Shown: positions 53,601-64,000 of the stretch, in pieces
Numbering within the stretch: position 1 is the first letter of the stretch
Layout of the letters: every line of letters starts with the position of its first letter
DNA from: Lepidurus packardi
Lineage: Eukaryota; Arthropoda; Branchiopoda; Notostraca; Triopsidae
DNA: 64,000 nt
NCBI GenBank assembly: GCA_023053545.1
Contig: JAKZAN010000001.1
Span: forward strand, 4,050,565-4,114,564
Direction of reading: 5' to 3'
The notes under the pieces: generated by a model
Database searches by the model: none
The model's input: the letters and a program-made list of their open reading frames with translations, nothing else
What the model was told of the DNA's origin: nothing
Translations under genes and position numbers: made by a program

Positions 53601-56600
53601 GAGGTTCATTTTAGTCCATGGTGACGTCAGATCCTTCAATTCCACACTATATACGCCCTTCTCAGCAAGGGCAGTGCCTTTGAAGGACAATTTTCTGTTT
53701 TGCTTTGATCCAATGACGTCATAATCTAAGCTCACCGTATATTTGGCACCTACAAGATTTTTATTTTTAGATAGATGAATGATTATTATCTCTTTCGTAG
53801 TGAAGAACTTTATGGGTTTTACCTTGTTGCTTGAAAGTCAGGCCCAAAGTATACCCCTGGATAGCCGTATCGTCTTTCTCGATGCCAATAGAGAAAACTC
53901 CATGGCCGCTCAAGGGGAAAACGGGCGTGTTATCGTTCGCAGCTTGTGCTCCTTGCAAAGGGGTGGGCACTTGCAGAATGTACTTGGCACACGTCTTAAG
54001 ACCAAACAAGGGTGTCAAATTCTCTGAACACGATCCTCGGACGTACCTAATTAATAATAAATTGTCAGAATAGCGAACTTTTTTTTTTAAAGAAAAAGAA
54101 ACAAACAATATTGTTTACCTGCCGTCATTCTTGACCAAAACCTTCCTGGATCGTTCGCCTTCCAACGCTTTCTGGTTAACCAAAAGCAGCTCTGATTTCA
54201 CTTCCAAGAGGGTCAACTTGTCGCGTGGTAGATTCACTTTGATTTCCACATTGGGTTTCAATTTGACTTCACTAATAACCGAGACGGATGTGTGCGCTAC
54301 AGTGACGAGCTTAATCCCTGTACGGGCCACCCCTGCTTCTACTGACATGACGGCAGAGATCTGTGTGGCCGCCCTAAAAACAAAAGAATAAACAACTTAC
54401 AATCTAATTAAAATAAATTATCTTAGATTTTAAAAATAGTATAGTTAAAGATGGTATTGGAAGTAACGTTACAGTATACTGAAAGACGAGTTTCAAAGGA
54501 TGAACTCACGCGGGAGACAAGTTAAAATTAATCTGCTTTTCATCGAACGTGCTCTCGAGGGCAAGAGAAATGCTGGTAGTGCCATTTAGAGCTAACTTCA
54601 AGGGAAATCCAGCGATTGTAGGGAAAGAAACGGTCGTGTCCAAGAACATGAGTGATCGCGCCACGTCCACTTTATCTTTGAATGCGACACCAAGGCCTTT
54701 ATCGAAGAGGGCAATGAAAGGATTAGGTATATCGGATAGGTGGCGTCCCCGGAAGGTGAGCAATCCCAACTCGGAGCCAAAGATTCTTAGGAACCCATCA
54801 GCGCGGATGAGATCGCTGGGATCTTTCAAAATCGGCAGTTTGTCGAAAGCAGCGAGGTCTTGCTTGGTGGGAGCAGCACGTTTGGATCTTAGCGAGTTTA
54901 AACTGTTGAAAAGCGAGTGAGCCAAACCATCAGAGTCACCGCCTTTAGTGGCCCAAAGTCCTTCAGGGCCCACCAGAGACTCCAACAGGGACTCCAATCC
55001 TTCCGCACGTGCACCAAGCTAAAGAATAAAATAAACATTAAAGAAAAATATTAAAACTAGTAGAAAATCTTTGGACGATATGGGCTATTTCCTATGTTTA
55101 AGAGTTGAAAACTAAGCCTTACTAACGTCAAACTGCAATAAGAACCATTTTTCCTACGCTTTAATACTAAACTGTTCTTACGCCCAAACTGCAATAAGAA
55201 TTATTTTCTTGACTTCTAACATGCGAGATTGTTCTTAACGTCAAAGCAATAAGCGCTATTTTCCTACGCTTTAGATCTTAAATTGTTCTTAACGTCCAAA
55301 CTGCAACATCGCATGCTTTAACACTAGAAACTGTTTTTAACGTCCAAATGCAAGAAGAGCCATTTATCTTTGCTTTAACACTCGACATTGTTCTTAACGT
55401 CCAAACTGCTTGCGAGTCCTAATGTAGCGAGTTTAGGTACGAGTAACCGGAATGTAAACTTCTGACCGAGACGTCACAGACGTGACATGCGTGGTTACAT
55501 GGTTACTGTTTACTTCCCTTTACTTTTTTTGAATATTCGTTGTCATTTTTTAGTTATATTATTAAAAGTAGCATTTTTCGTAATAAATTGTTAGGCTTAC
55601 CTCGAATAGATTGACGGATTGACCAAAGATATCCAAGGTCAAATTGACGGAAATGGAGCGAGGAGAAAACGCTTTAGGTGAAAAGACTACATCTGTATCC
55701 ACATCAATACCCAAATTATGAACGGAACAGAAATCAGCCAAATTGTAATTTCGCGAGAATTTGCGGCTATCAGCCGGGAAAGATACATTGTGGTTCAGAC
55801 TCTGGACGAGTTCATGCACTGCTTGTTTGCCCGGATTGCGGTTTGACTTCAGGTTATCCAAATGCGACGCAATGAACGATCCCACTATGAAAAGTAGAAT
55901 TTTAGCAAAATTCATTAAAATTATTTAACTAAAAGTAGCAAAGAATAATTTATTTACTTTCACAAAAGTTTATAACTGGCCGACTATATTCTAATAAACT
56001 TACCTTGATTGCTTGTTTCTCTCATTAACACTTGATGGATGGACAGTAATATCTCTCCCGAAGGACACAGCATCAGGGACTTGTAAGCTGCGATTCTCAC
56101 TTCTGCATCTTCTTCCAGATTGCTTAGTACACTAACCAGTTTAGCTTGTCCCTAAAAATTCAATCAAAGGAATAAAGATATTCATTATTATTACGACTAA
56201 TACTTCGTATTTTCTCCTTTCTAGACGTTATTTCTGAAGAAAAACTCACTTGAGGATGGCAAGGATTATTCCTGACGGCATCAATAGCGGCTAACCGGGT
56301 TGTAACAGGTAAAGAAACCTCCGAAATGCAGCTTTCCACAGTGCTGTAGACATTATTTGGCAGAACTCCCACGTTGCCCAAAGCTTTCAATGCCGCCAAC
56401 ACCTAAAATCACGTTGACAAGTTAGTCGCAAAATCAAAAACAACTTAAAAAGGATTAAAAGGGCTTTTCTACCTTGCGTTCGTCTTCAGGTTTGGCAACT
56501 TTGCATCGATTACCCAGATGTTGGGCCAATTTAGCCACCAATTGCTGAATATTGGCGTCGGACTCACACTTGCTTTTAGGAAGAGCGCAATATCGCTTCG

Positions 56601-59600
56601 CGAACGCCGAAATACTCAACGTAGCCAAAGCGATGGGGTTTTTGTCCAGAATTGGCTGCACAAAGAACAAATTTTTCGAGTTATGTTAAGTTTTTTTACA
56701 CCCAAAAAGGCCCCAAAGAGTTATAAATTAGATAAATATGTTACGCCCCCCTAAATTCTTAAATTACTAACCAATAATGCTTTAACGGAGTCTGAAGAGG
56801 AGAATTTGGCCAAGGGTAAGGAGACGTACCATCCGAAGGCTTGTGTCTCGCTCACTTGGTTGTTGAGTAGCAAATCAGCCATCAAACTAACTGCCGCAGG
56901 GCTTCCAGCTGCGGGTAAAGCATCCAGGAAGAGTTTCCTACAGAAAATCCATTAAGTTTCCTTCATTACCTTAACAGCAGTGCCAGAGTAGTTCAAATCT
57001 TACTCTCGCTTGCTGGCTTCTTTGCACTGAGCATTCTTGACTTGGTAAAAGACTGCCTTGAGTTCATTAGCATTGGATTGGCGAACGGCGTAGACTAATT
57101 GGTTAAATAAATGAGGAATGGCGTCGATATTTCCTGCCGTTATTTGAGTGCATATCTGTTGCATCAAATTAGTAATTCCGTCCTTTTCATTCTCGCCTTC
57201 CATAAGCGCGCCTTTGGGATCATATAACAAACTTCCACGTACCAAATTACTTCCTGAATATACTTATTACTTATATGCATATTAACGAACAATTTTACCA
57301 ATGGAAATCGGGCGCGAAGGGACAGCATTGCGGAAAGTCAATTCTGTCGTTACTTCAGAGCGCAGTCCTCCGCCTTGGGCCGAAGAAAAGGGGCGGAACA
57401 AGTGACTTTCCTTGCAATTGGTAGTGGCGATCAAACTATTGCGGATTTTTTGAATGCAGAAGGAAGATGAGTCTAATAGTGGCAACGTTTGCAACTCCTA
57501 AACACAGAAAATGTTAATCAAAACTGCTCTTAAGTTCATTTGAAGTACTTTCAATTAATGAAGGGAATGTTAACTAAAACTAACTTCCAAATAATTTAAG
57601 GGGGAATAACATATTTTTTTATATTGCCAAATGATGCAGTAAATCCTATGAGTAAATTTGCAAATCTCTCAGTAATTCTTATATTGAGACATACCGTTGC
57701 TTTTTCAAATTTACCCAGAGGGCCTACAGCATTAGTAACATTAAAAAAGTGTCTAGTTCCCCTTTAAGCTTAATTGTACTAATTAAAGCGAACCTAAAGC
57801 AAGTTAAGCTCACGTAGAGAGAAATAAACTTACCGCTGGTACTAGATAAGGCACGGAGGGAATGGCAGAGTGGCGACCAATGCGATTACTGCAAGTATTA
57901 GGGTTTTTGGACTTGGTAACCGTCGTAGTGCCCGAAAGGGAACCTTCAGAGGTGTAGTTGGTTGGACAGCGTCCGATGATATCATTCTAAGGACAAATAA
58001 ACAGTAAATTCACTATGATATTGGAAAGAACTGGAGTGTTCAGAATGCGAAATACGCTGAAAAATTTCGCATGTAAAAAATAAATAAAAGATGCTAACAA
58101 TTTTAGAATGTGGAACTGAAAGAAACTATATGTTTATGGTACAAACTTTACTTGTAAAGCTAAAAGAAATTAGAAGTAGTATAATGCATAAGTAACCTAA
58201 AACTGAACACCGTCGTGAAGGTAACCATCCAATAAGAGAGCGAGTACAACCGCTGGCCGCTGCCCAATGCTTAAGCTAACGGTTCTTCAAAAGTAAAATA
58301 AAACTTCAAAAAGTAAAGCTAAGGTAACCATACTAGCTCAGTGTTGCACAACGACACCGATGGGATGGTAACTTTAAATTTTTACAATGTGAAGCTGGAA
58401 GAATAAAAACTTTTTGTAAAAAAACTAAATGAAAACGAAGGACATATAAAACTGAATGTATAACTTAAACAAATTTGAAGTTTGGAACCCGAAACTGAAA
58501 GAATTCAGAAGTTAAAATGACATTATAGACTTACTTCAATCAAGAAGTTCTCATTTGTAGCCAACGAAATCGCAGTATGCTGAAGCATGGACAGAACTGC
58601 CTTCTTAACGTTAAGAACCCAGGGCAATTCCTCTTCGGAAGCACAAACTGTCTCAATGGTACCATCTTGGAAAGAAAACGCAACGGATCGCTTCTCCAAA
58701 TCCGTGCTATCCAACTTTTTACCAAAACATCCGCATTACGAACCAAACATTTCATCTTCTATCCAGAAAAAAACTTACTCTTCCTTGCAACCATGTAATT
58801 GACGTCTGACTCAAGGTCAAGACTCCATCACACGGGCCTCTAAAGGTCACCGTGGCTTGCCCTTTGACCCCCAAAACGGCCTGATCCTCCGTAGTACCCG
58901 TCACAGTGGTCGCCGTAGTCGCTTGGAAGTTATAAATGTACGCTTGACCAGCCAAGTACCCAAATTTCGGTTCCAGCGCTGCCAAAAAGGGAATATAAAT
59001 TGTTTGTATCTTTATTATTCAAAACAATAAAAAAACAGCAGAAAAGGGACAGATGGTTGACCTGAACACTGAAACAAAATATTTAAAAAATTACAATTAG
59101 CATCTCTCAACCCTAAAAGAGGCCTTAGCAACCTATAAAACTGGACCCAAATTTGAGATGAGCCAGTAATATGATGCTGCGAGAGGTCGTAACCTCTTGT
59201 TTTACAACATTTTATGGAGAGCGATAACCTTAAAGGACACATGGAATAGAAATTGAAACTGGATAAGTGCAAGTGGTTTTTCCTCCATGAGTGTCGAAAG
59301 AGGTTTCCCACATGTTCCCATCTAAATCTTCCCCCAAAAGAGATACATAAGAAAAAAATGCTTAAACCCCCAAATCCGACTAACATCATCCAAACATCTT
59401 CTTAAAATCTGCCTTCTCCCAAGTTTAACATTTCTGCGATTTTAATTAGTATAAACAGCCAACTTACGTGTTCGGCATTCCGTTACACACGTGGATTGTT
59501 GCACAGGTCCTAATTAAACCACCCCAATTACGATTTTAAGCTCAATACTCAAGTTAAGGACAACTTACCAGCTAAAGTCACAGGAATAAGAGCTGCTAGA

Positions 59601-59629
59601 GCCCAACAAGCCCATGGCCGGAACTTCAT
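41678..59629 (-). CDS. apolpp: Apolipophorin precursor (apoLp-II/I, large lipid transfer protein)
   Basis: About 45 short exons over 18 kb on the minus strand, from ATG 59629 to TAG 41678-41680. The product is the structural apoprotein of lipophorin, which carries lipid in arthropod haemolymph. Exon 1 codes a signal peptide (MKFRPWACWALAALIPVTLA). The vitellogenin/lipoprotein N-terminal domain runs through exons at about 59.5-55.6 kb ('PKFGYLAGQAYIYNFQATTA'). An RSKR furin-type site lies at 54878-54889, followed by 'FPTIAGFPLKLALNGTTSIS', the start of the beta-sheet lipid pocket. The long middle (54-46 kb) is amphipathic beta-strand repeats, then helical segments (46.5-45.2 kb). A VWD domain lies at about 44.8-44.2 kb ('GSQGYYTFDDKFYDFASNCQ', 'GKTAGLLGTFNNEESDDW'). 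A Cys-rich tail near 41.8 kb has 'CRRCSC' and 'CRPC'. The layout is that of insect apolipophorin. Introns are mostly 50-100 bases. Confidence 0.95.
43071..45140 (-). other. Apolipophorin VWD and C-terminal module
   Basis: Exons between about 45140 and 43071 code the von Willebrand type D region and what follows. Near 44720-44510 comes 'YYTFDDKFYDFASNCQYLLA'. Near 44450-44215 comes 'VKRGKGLTVSCNIPLDVC' and the GLLGTFN core. A Cys-containing exon at 44020-43710 ('FGVVSTSSFYDYC', 'GAYATVC') resembles a C8-like segment. A VWA-like beta/alpha stretch follows ('VNFGLIGYGGSKL', 'KSIVVLACHKC'). This order is typical of the apoLp-I C terminus. Confidence 0.8.
51626..51898 (-). other. Unassigned intronic ORF beside a C run
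   Basis: Inside an apolipophorin intron a 90-residue minus-strand frame has a protein-like part ('ISVFDAAQNAAKIPKFVLVR') followed by Gly codons from a run of 21 Cs (51680-51700). Splice phase does not place it between the neighbouring exons, which join without it. It may be a fragment of another sequence or chance. Confidence 0.25.
54878..54889 (-). other. Furin-type cleavage site in apolipophorin (RSKR)
   Basis: The codons read AGA TCC AAA CGT, giving R-S-K-R before Ala-Ala-Pro. Insect proapolipophorin is cut by furin at an R-x-(K/R)-R motif between apoLp-II (N-terminal) and apoLp-I. The position, after the lipoprotein N-terminal domain and before the lipid-pocket motif, fits that site. Confidence 0.8.
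55126..55415. repeat. Degenerate minisatellite in an apolipophorin intron
   Basis: About six imperfect units of 45-60 bases, each starting GTTCTTAACGTCCAAACTGC or a close variant and most with CATTTTTCCTACGCTTTAA-like ends, are arranged head to tail. They lie in the 550-base intron at about 55019-55600, which is much longer than the usual introns of this gene. Confidence 0.8.
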
Positions 59630-59759
59630 GGTCAAAACTTTGATGATCTGATGAGTTATTTCACTTCAAATTGGCACTCGCACTCATCCAAGTCCCTACT
59701 TGAACCAATCTCAGCTCCCTCAGCAACAACGAGTAAGGCTCGAGTGACTTGCTGGAGCG

Positions 59760-59767
59760 TTTATATA
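59760..59767 (-). promoter_or_regulatory. TATA box of the apolipophorin gene
   Basis: On the minus strand it reads TATATAAA (context AGCTATATAAACGC), 131 bases before the start codon. A start site about 30 bases downstream would leave a 5' UTR of roughly 100 bases. A strong TATA box suits a gene with high tissue-specific expression. Confidence 0.75.
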
Positions 59768-60778
59768 GCTTTCGGGAGTCGCTAGAAGAAACCGTGGGAG
59801 CTTACAAAGTCAAGATTGGTGGCAAATACTTGTGATGAAAGCCGTGAAACAGGCTAAAAGTGCGCCCACCAATTATGTATACCAGTCTTTGATTCCCCGC
59901 CTATTTAGATTCAGCTTCCACCGAGAACGTCTCTAGAGCTGAAACCTGAAACGGGCTTTTTTGCGGTGGAAAGACGCAAAAAAAATCCTTTTAAGCTGTA
60001 TCTCAAAGCCCATAGCAACTATGTAGTTTGACGTTCTATGTACGCTTAAATAGGCAGTAAATATTTGTTCAGTGTCTTGGGTTTCAAACTAGATATACAG
60101 TCAGACAAAGTCATACAGTCATACTAGACAAACCTTCGTCACACTCAGCCTAACAGTATGACAGGATGACCTTTGCAAAGATTTGCTATCCTTTTTCGTG
60201 ATCATCAACAACGCATGTTTTGACCATAGCAGCGAAATTTGAGTCCAGGATAAACTTCAGGGGAAAGGCCGTTTGCGTAATCATTCTGTCGTTGAGAAGT
60301 GTAAACAGAGCCGACAAGAAAATTTCCAGGTCAAATTTTAAACATTGTTGCCCGCCATCCGAACAACAATGAAACTTCATATCTTGACGCCATCCCGCCA
60401 CGCAAGGCATTGCGAAAATCCGCAAAGATAAGGAATGTAAGTGACAAGTTTTGGGTCAAGTTTCGTCCAACCCCAAACGAGGCTCTTAATTGCAAAAATA
60501 AACCAAAACACGATTTACACAGCCTTGTGTAAGTAAATAAAGGAATAAAAAACAAATCCACAATGTTTATTGGCCATCTAGCGGTAGTTTATTAAATAAT
60601 TGCTTTGTCGCCTATGATCATCTTGATAGGTCCTGCTGCGATGCATGCGTAGTAAGGGTGGCACTACCGTAGATTTGTCAACAACAATGGCGGGTTTTGT
60701 TTACATTGTCAGCGTTTCCAGGGTTCGGCTTTTGTGTAGCACTGGGTTCAAACAAGGCTTAGGATTCAATGAGAAAGA
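59768..60778. other. Intergenic region between apolipophorin and the THAP gene
   Basis: The two genes diverge here, so both promoters lie inside. An open minus-strand frame at 60186-60425 (79 residues) has no recognisable motif. Nothing else is supported. Confidence 0.45.
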
Positions 60779-61527
60779 ATGGTGCAAAAGTGCACCTTCC
60801 CAGGTTGTAAGGGAAAATACGAAAAAGGGAAGAATATTACCTTTCATAGGTACGTTATTTTCTTTTAAGAAATTTATTTAAAGATCCCTATTGTGTTATT
60901 TCGTACAGGTACCCATGGACTAACGCAGCAATGTTTGAAAAATGGCAAAAGGTTCTAGGGAATCTGAATCCAAAAAAAAGTCAAAGGATTTGCTCTGCTC
61001 ATTTTTTTCCGTCTGAAATTATTCATGGTAATGTAGTAAAGCTACATTTCTCAGCTGTACCAAAACCTGCAAATGGTATGTGAAAAAGTTAAGCATGTAA
61101 TTCTTGCGATTTAGCTAAATGTCTCACGCAGTTGTAGCGCCTTGGATAAGGGATGAAATACGTAAAAGGGTTCCTTCCACTCGCGACCTGGCTAAGGAAG
61201 AAGTAAGGACCACTTTTCTTGTCTCTTAGTCGTTTGTATAAATGCGTACTGAATTAGGATTTGGATTCCACTAGGCAAAAATGTGAGGGCATGAGAGCAG
61301 AAAGAGAGACCTTAGTAAATTTGATACGTTCAATCGAGGAGGAATGGTGTTCAGACACGTGTGATACACCGTTATTGCCCAATGAGTGTTCCCAATCTAC
61401 AGATTTACCAAGTGTCGAAAAAAACATTCAAGTAGTACCTTATTTTGCTATAACACATGAATATCGGCTTAAACCCCTTTCAAAGGTCCCCGAGTCAGAA
61501 AGTGCAGCCACCTTTTCCAAGGTGTAG
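60779..61527 (+). CDS. THAP-domain DNA-binding protein
   Basis: Four exons by splice sites and phase: 60779-60849, 60909-61075, 61132-61202 and 61258-61527, giving 192 residues. The N-terminal 80 residues are a full THAP zinc finger: 'CTFPGC', then the invariant Trp and Phe-rich middle ('YPWTNAAMFEKWQ'), 'RICSAHF' (the Cys-x2-His pair) and the closing 'AVPKPA' box. THAP fingers bind DNA in transcription factors, and the same finger starts the P-element transposase. The remaining 110 residues have no domain I know. Just downstream (61670-61780) an in-line Leu/Arg-rich stretch ('LKKVHALRNGNLRLRRRNLA') resembles the coiled coil that follows the THAP finger in P transposases, so the gene may be the truncated front of a P-like element. 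A host gene is equally possible. Confidence 0.75.
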
Positions 61528-64000
61528 TCAGAAAGTGTAGCACACCAAAATTGGAAAAGATTAAGATCCAGAACTCGCAAAACGATTTTTGCAGCTTCAT
61601 GCAAGCCAAGTGAGCAAGACACCTCAAGAAAAGATTTCCTGAAGTCAAATGTTGTATAGTGTACTTTTCGTAGTACCCTTAAGAAAGTACACGCACTTCG
61701 GAATGGCAATTTACGTCTTCGGAGGAGAAACCTAGCCTTGGAAGTGGCTTTGAAAACCTTACGTTTAAAAGATTTGCTTTAGCACGGTTCCCTTTGACTT
61801 GTGCTCGAAAATTCCCCTAATGATATGCTTAAATCTTCCATTTTTATCAGCCTTGGCAACGTGATAGTTTATAGCCCATAATACAAGTGTAAAACGAAAA
61901 AGTAGTTTTACTCCAATATTGTTCTTAAGTTCCACCTACCGACATCACCGTAGACTATACAGCTAGAATGACTATGAGAACATTCTGAACACTAGATGTC
62001 GAGCGTTTATAGAACAGGACAACTTAATCCACAAGAAAATACCGCGCGTTTTAAGCGCCACAAAAAAATTGTGGCTCCAAAGGATTTTCCGCTTAGTCAA
62101 ATCCCTTCACGATTGATGAGTTGACATGGCAATACCTGCAATAAAGGTTTATCGAAGGGCTTTCTTCTGTTCAATCTAATTCTTCCTACCGGAAGTGTGC
62201 TTGGCCTACGCATACCTAGACCACAAAAGCCTTTATCCTTACTTTTTTGAAGGAAAAGACAGTTTCATGTGACTTAAGCAAGGGAACATATATAAATGAA
62301 AAACATAAAACATTCAGAGGACAATCCTGAAAAACATCCAAGCAAATAAATAAACAAAATTTTCTACCGAGTTTACACAACTTTTGCTTACCGTAACCCG
62401 ACTCCCTTTTTTTCCCCCCGTTTGCGTTTAATTTCCAGGGAAAATAGTTTATACAATGAGAGTATCTTTTGCTCGCCTCAAATCGCAGAAGAGGTTATCA
62501 TTGGGCTTGATTACCGACCCGAAAACGAGATTCGAGTACCATAAACTTTGCGGTGCGAGATTACAAGTCCCTACAAGTTTCCGACATACAAACTGTTTGT
62601 TGTGTTGATAACACGAAAAGATTCAACATATGGAGCCTCCAGGATTTTTTACTCCAGCTGCCCAAACGACTTTAGCTTTAGCTCTCTCTCTCTCTCTCGA
62701 AATCCCACAAGTAGGCGCTGTTATTTTGTTTGGGTGTACATGAACACGCATGCATGGGTTCTGCGTATAAAAGGGCGTTTATGAAAACTCGAAAGCCGTA
62801 CAATTAAATTTTGCATAAGTATTTTTGCACAATATACAGTAAAAATAATATCAGCGGCATTTACATACACCAAACTTGCAATTTTGACATGTTTCCAAAA
62901 CCGTAAAATTAATTCGACTTTCTCAAATTAATTTAGACAACCATAAGCGAAGTTCTACCGTATTGACTAATGTATTGTTACTGCCTGCATTACTGTGAAG
63001 AAATTCTTAAAACATCTTACTTCTTGGAGAAGCCAAGCTATACACTATCAAGTGATGTAATACGATCATAATGCGAGCTTTATAGAACGATCAATGCGTA
63101 ATGCGATGTAAAGACCCTCGAAAAAATAACAAAAACAGAAATCTGAAACAAATCCATCTTGAGGGATTCAGGAGAAAAAATGTAAACTATTACATTATCA
63201 AAATTTAATCTATTCAATTATAAACGAATAAAAGAAAGGTTGATACATCTTAACACTTGAGATTACCGCTTTGTTTACTCAAAGTGAGGCTTTCGTGGCT
63301 GACAAGTGCCATGTTTACGTGCGTGATAAATAGCTTGGACCCTTTTCAAAAGTTGTTCTATATCTCTCTCTCACTTTTCTCTTGCCACAAACTTGCCAAA
63401 GTCCTTTTATCCCGAGTGGATGTTGTGTATGTTCATATTCTTTCAGCGCCTCAAACTGTAACACATCCTAATCTAAGCAAAAGCTTCCCCCTTAAACAAA
63501 AATCGAACAACTGATCCTTATTTTCCATACACATATTAGTAGTACAGAATGTAACCAAGGGACCGAAGAGAAGGAAATCTTATCTGCAGCGTTTATGAGC
63601 ATCTGTTGACACTTTCGCGGCCCACACACACATATATACACATACAATTTTGCTATTTTTTTTTATTCGGAAAACTAAATAAATAGAAATAAATTAAACA
63701 AAATGGGCAAAGGTCTCAGGACGTTTTCCCGGGTGAAACTGACTCAAGTTTTCCCCAAGACAGAATCGCGTATTTCTTTCTAGGAGCTTCTAATCTGTTT
63801 TACGACACGCCTGTAATAACCGCGTTTATTTTAAAGAAGGAGAAATTCCAAGAAAATCCAGAACCCGAAAAATCCAATTTAGTCAAATTCTCGTAAGGAA
63901 AAAGTCTGTCTTCCAAGATCAAAAACATCACAGGGCTAATTTAAAAAAGAAAATCTGGAAGCCTTATACTTCCGAAAAAATCAAAAGATTGTCAAGGGAG
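61528..64000. other. Non-coding right end of the window
   Basis: Besides the possible THAP-linked coiled-coil remnant at 61670-61780 I see no gene. A short CT microsatellite lies near 62682-62698, and AT-rich sequence continues to the end. Any distal gene would lie beyond the window. Confidence 0.5.

Noticed and set aside
55126-55415. CRISPR-like array
   Set aside because: The repeats are degenerate and contiguous without unique spacers, and they sit in an intron of a eukaryotic gene.
60186-60425. A 79-codon minus-strand ORF upstream of the THAP gene
   Set aside because: It has no recognisable motif or splice context, and its length is within chance expectation.

Overview
This is nuclear DNA of an arthropod. 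It carries spliced genes with mostly short GT-AG introns (about 50-100 bases), a giant apolipophorin gene, chitin-binding (peritrophin-A type) proteins and several arthropod-style transposons (R1/I-type LINEs, P-like, hAT, PIF/Harbinger). I cannot fix the class or species from sequence alone.

Layout. 1-2040: decayed repeat-associated ORFs on the minus strand. 2092-7089: a full-length non-LTR retrotransposon with two intact ORFs, a poly(A) tail and a target-site duplication. 7140-7921: a PIF/Harbinger transposase relic. 8829-11640: a P-like (THAP9-type) transposase relic. 13040-20244: an I-type LINE relic split by a hAT transposon (14647-17643, perfect 8-bp target duplication) that itself carries a P-like fragment (14907-15640), so three elements are nested. 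The hAT ORF has lost its catalytic core but kept its zinc finger and dimerisation tail in one open frame.

20699-24713: two convergent housekeeping genes, a ZIP zinc transporter (+) and ubiquilin (-). 25350-28100: a second I-type LINE fragment, a hAT-derived foldback element with long G and C runs, a THAP exon relic, and a broken NOG1 (nucleolar GTPase) fragment that keeps splice sites.

28884-40421: four genes on the minus strand: SLC38A9 (lysosomal amino-acid sensor/transporter), nardilysin (M16 metalloprotease, with a tRNA-Thr on the opposite strand inside one intron), and two neighbouring chitin-binding proteins with clear TATA boxes. 41678-59629: apolipophorin (about 45 exons, minus strand) with signal peptide, lipoprotein N-terminal domain, furin-type RSKR site, VWD domain and cysteine-rich tail. 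60779-61527: a THAP-domain gene (+). From 61530 to the end I see no convincing gene.

The host genes do not form one pathway. Apolipophorin carries haemolymph lipid, the chitin-binding proteins are secreted matrix components, and ubiquilin, ZIP, SLC38A9 and nardilysin are general cell-maintenance genes. Exon boundaries given to the base were read by hand from splice sites and reading phase; those marked approximate were not resolved fully.
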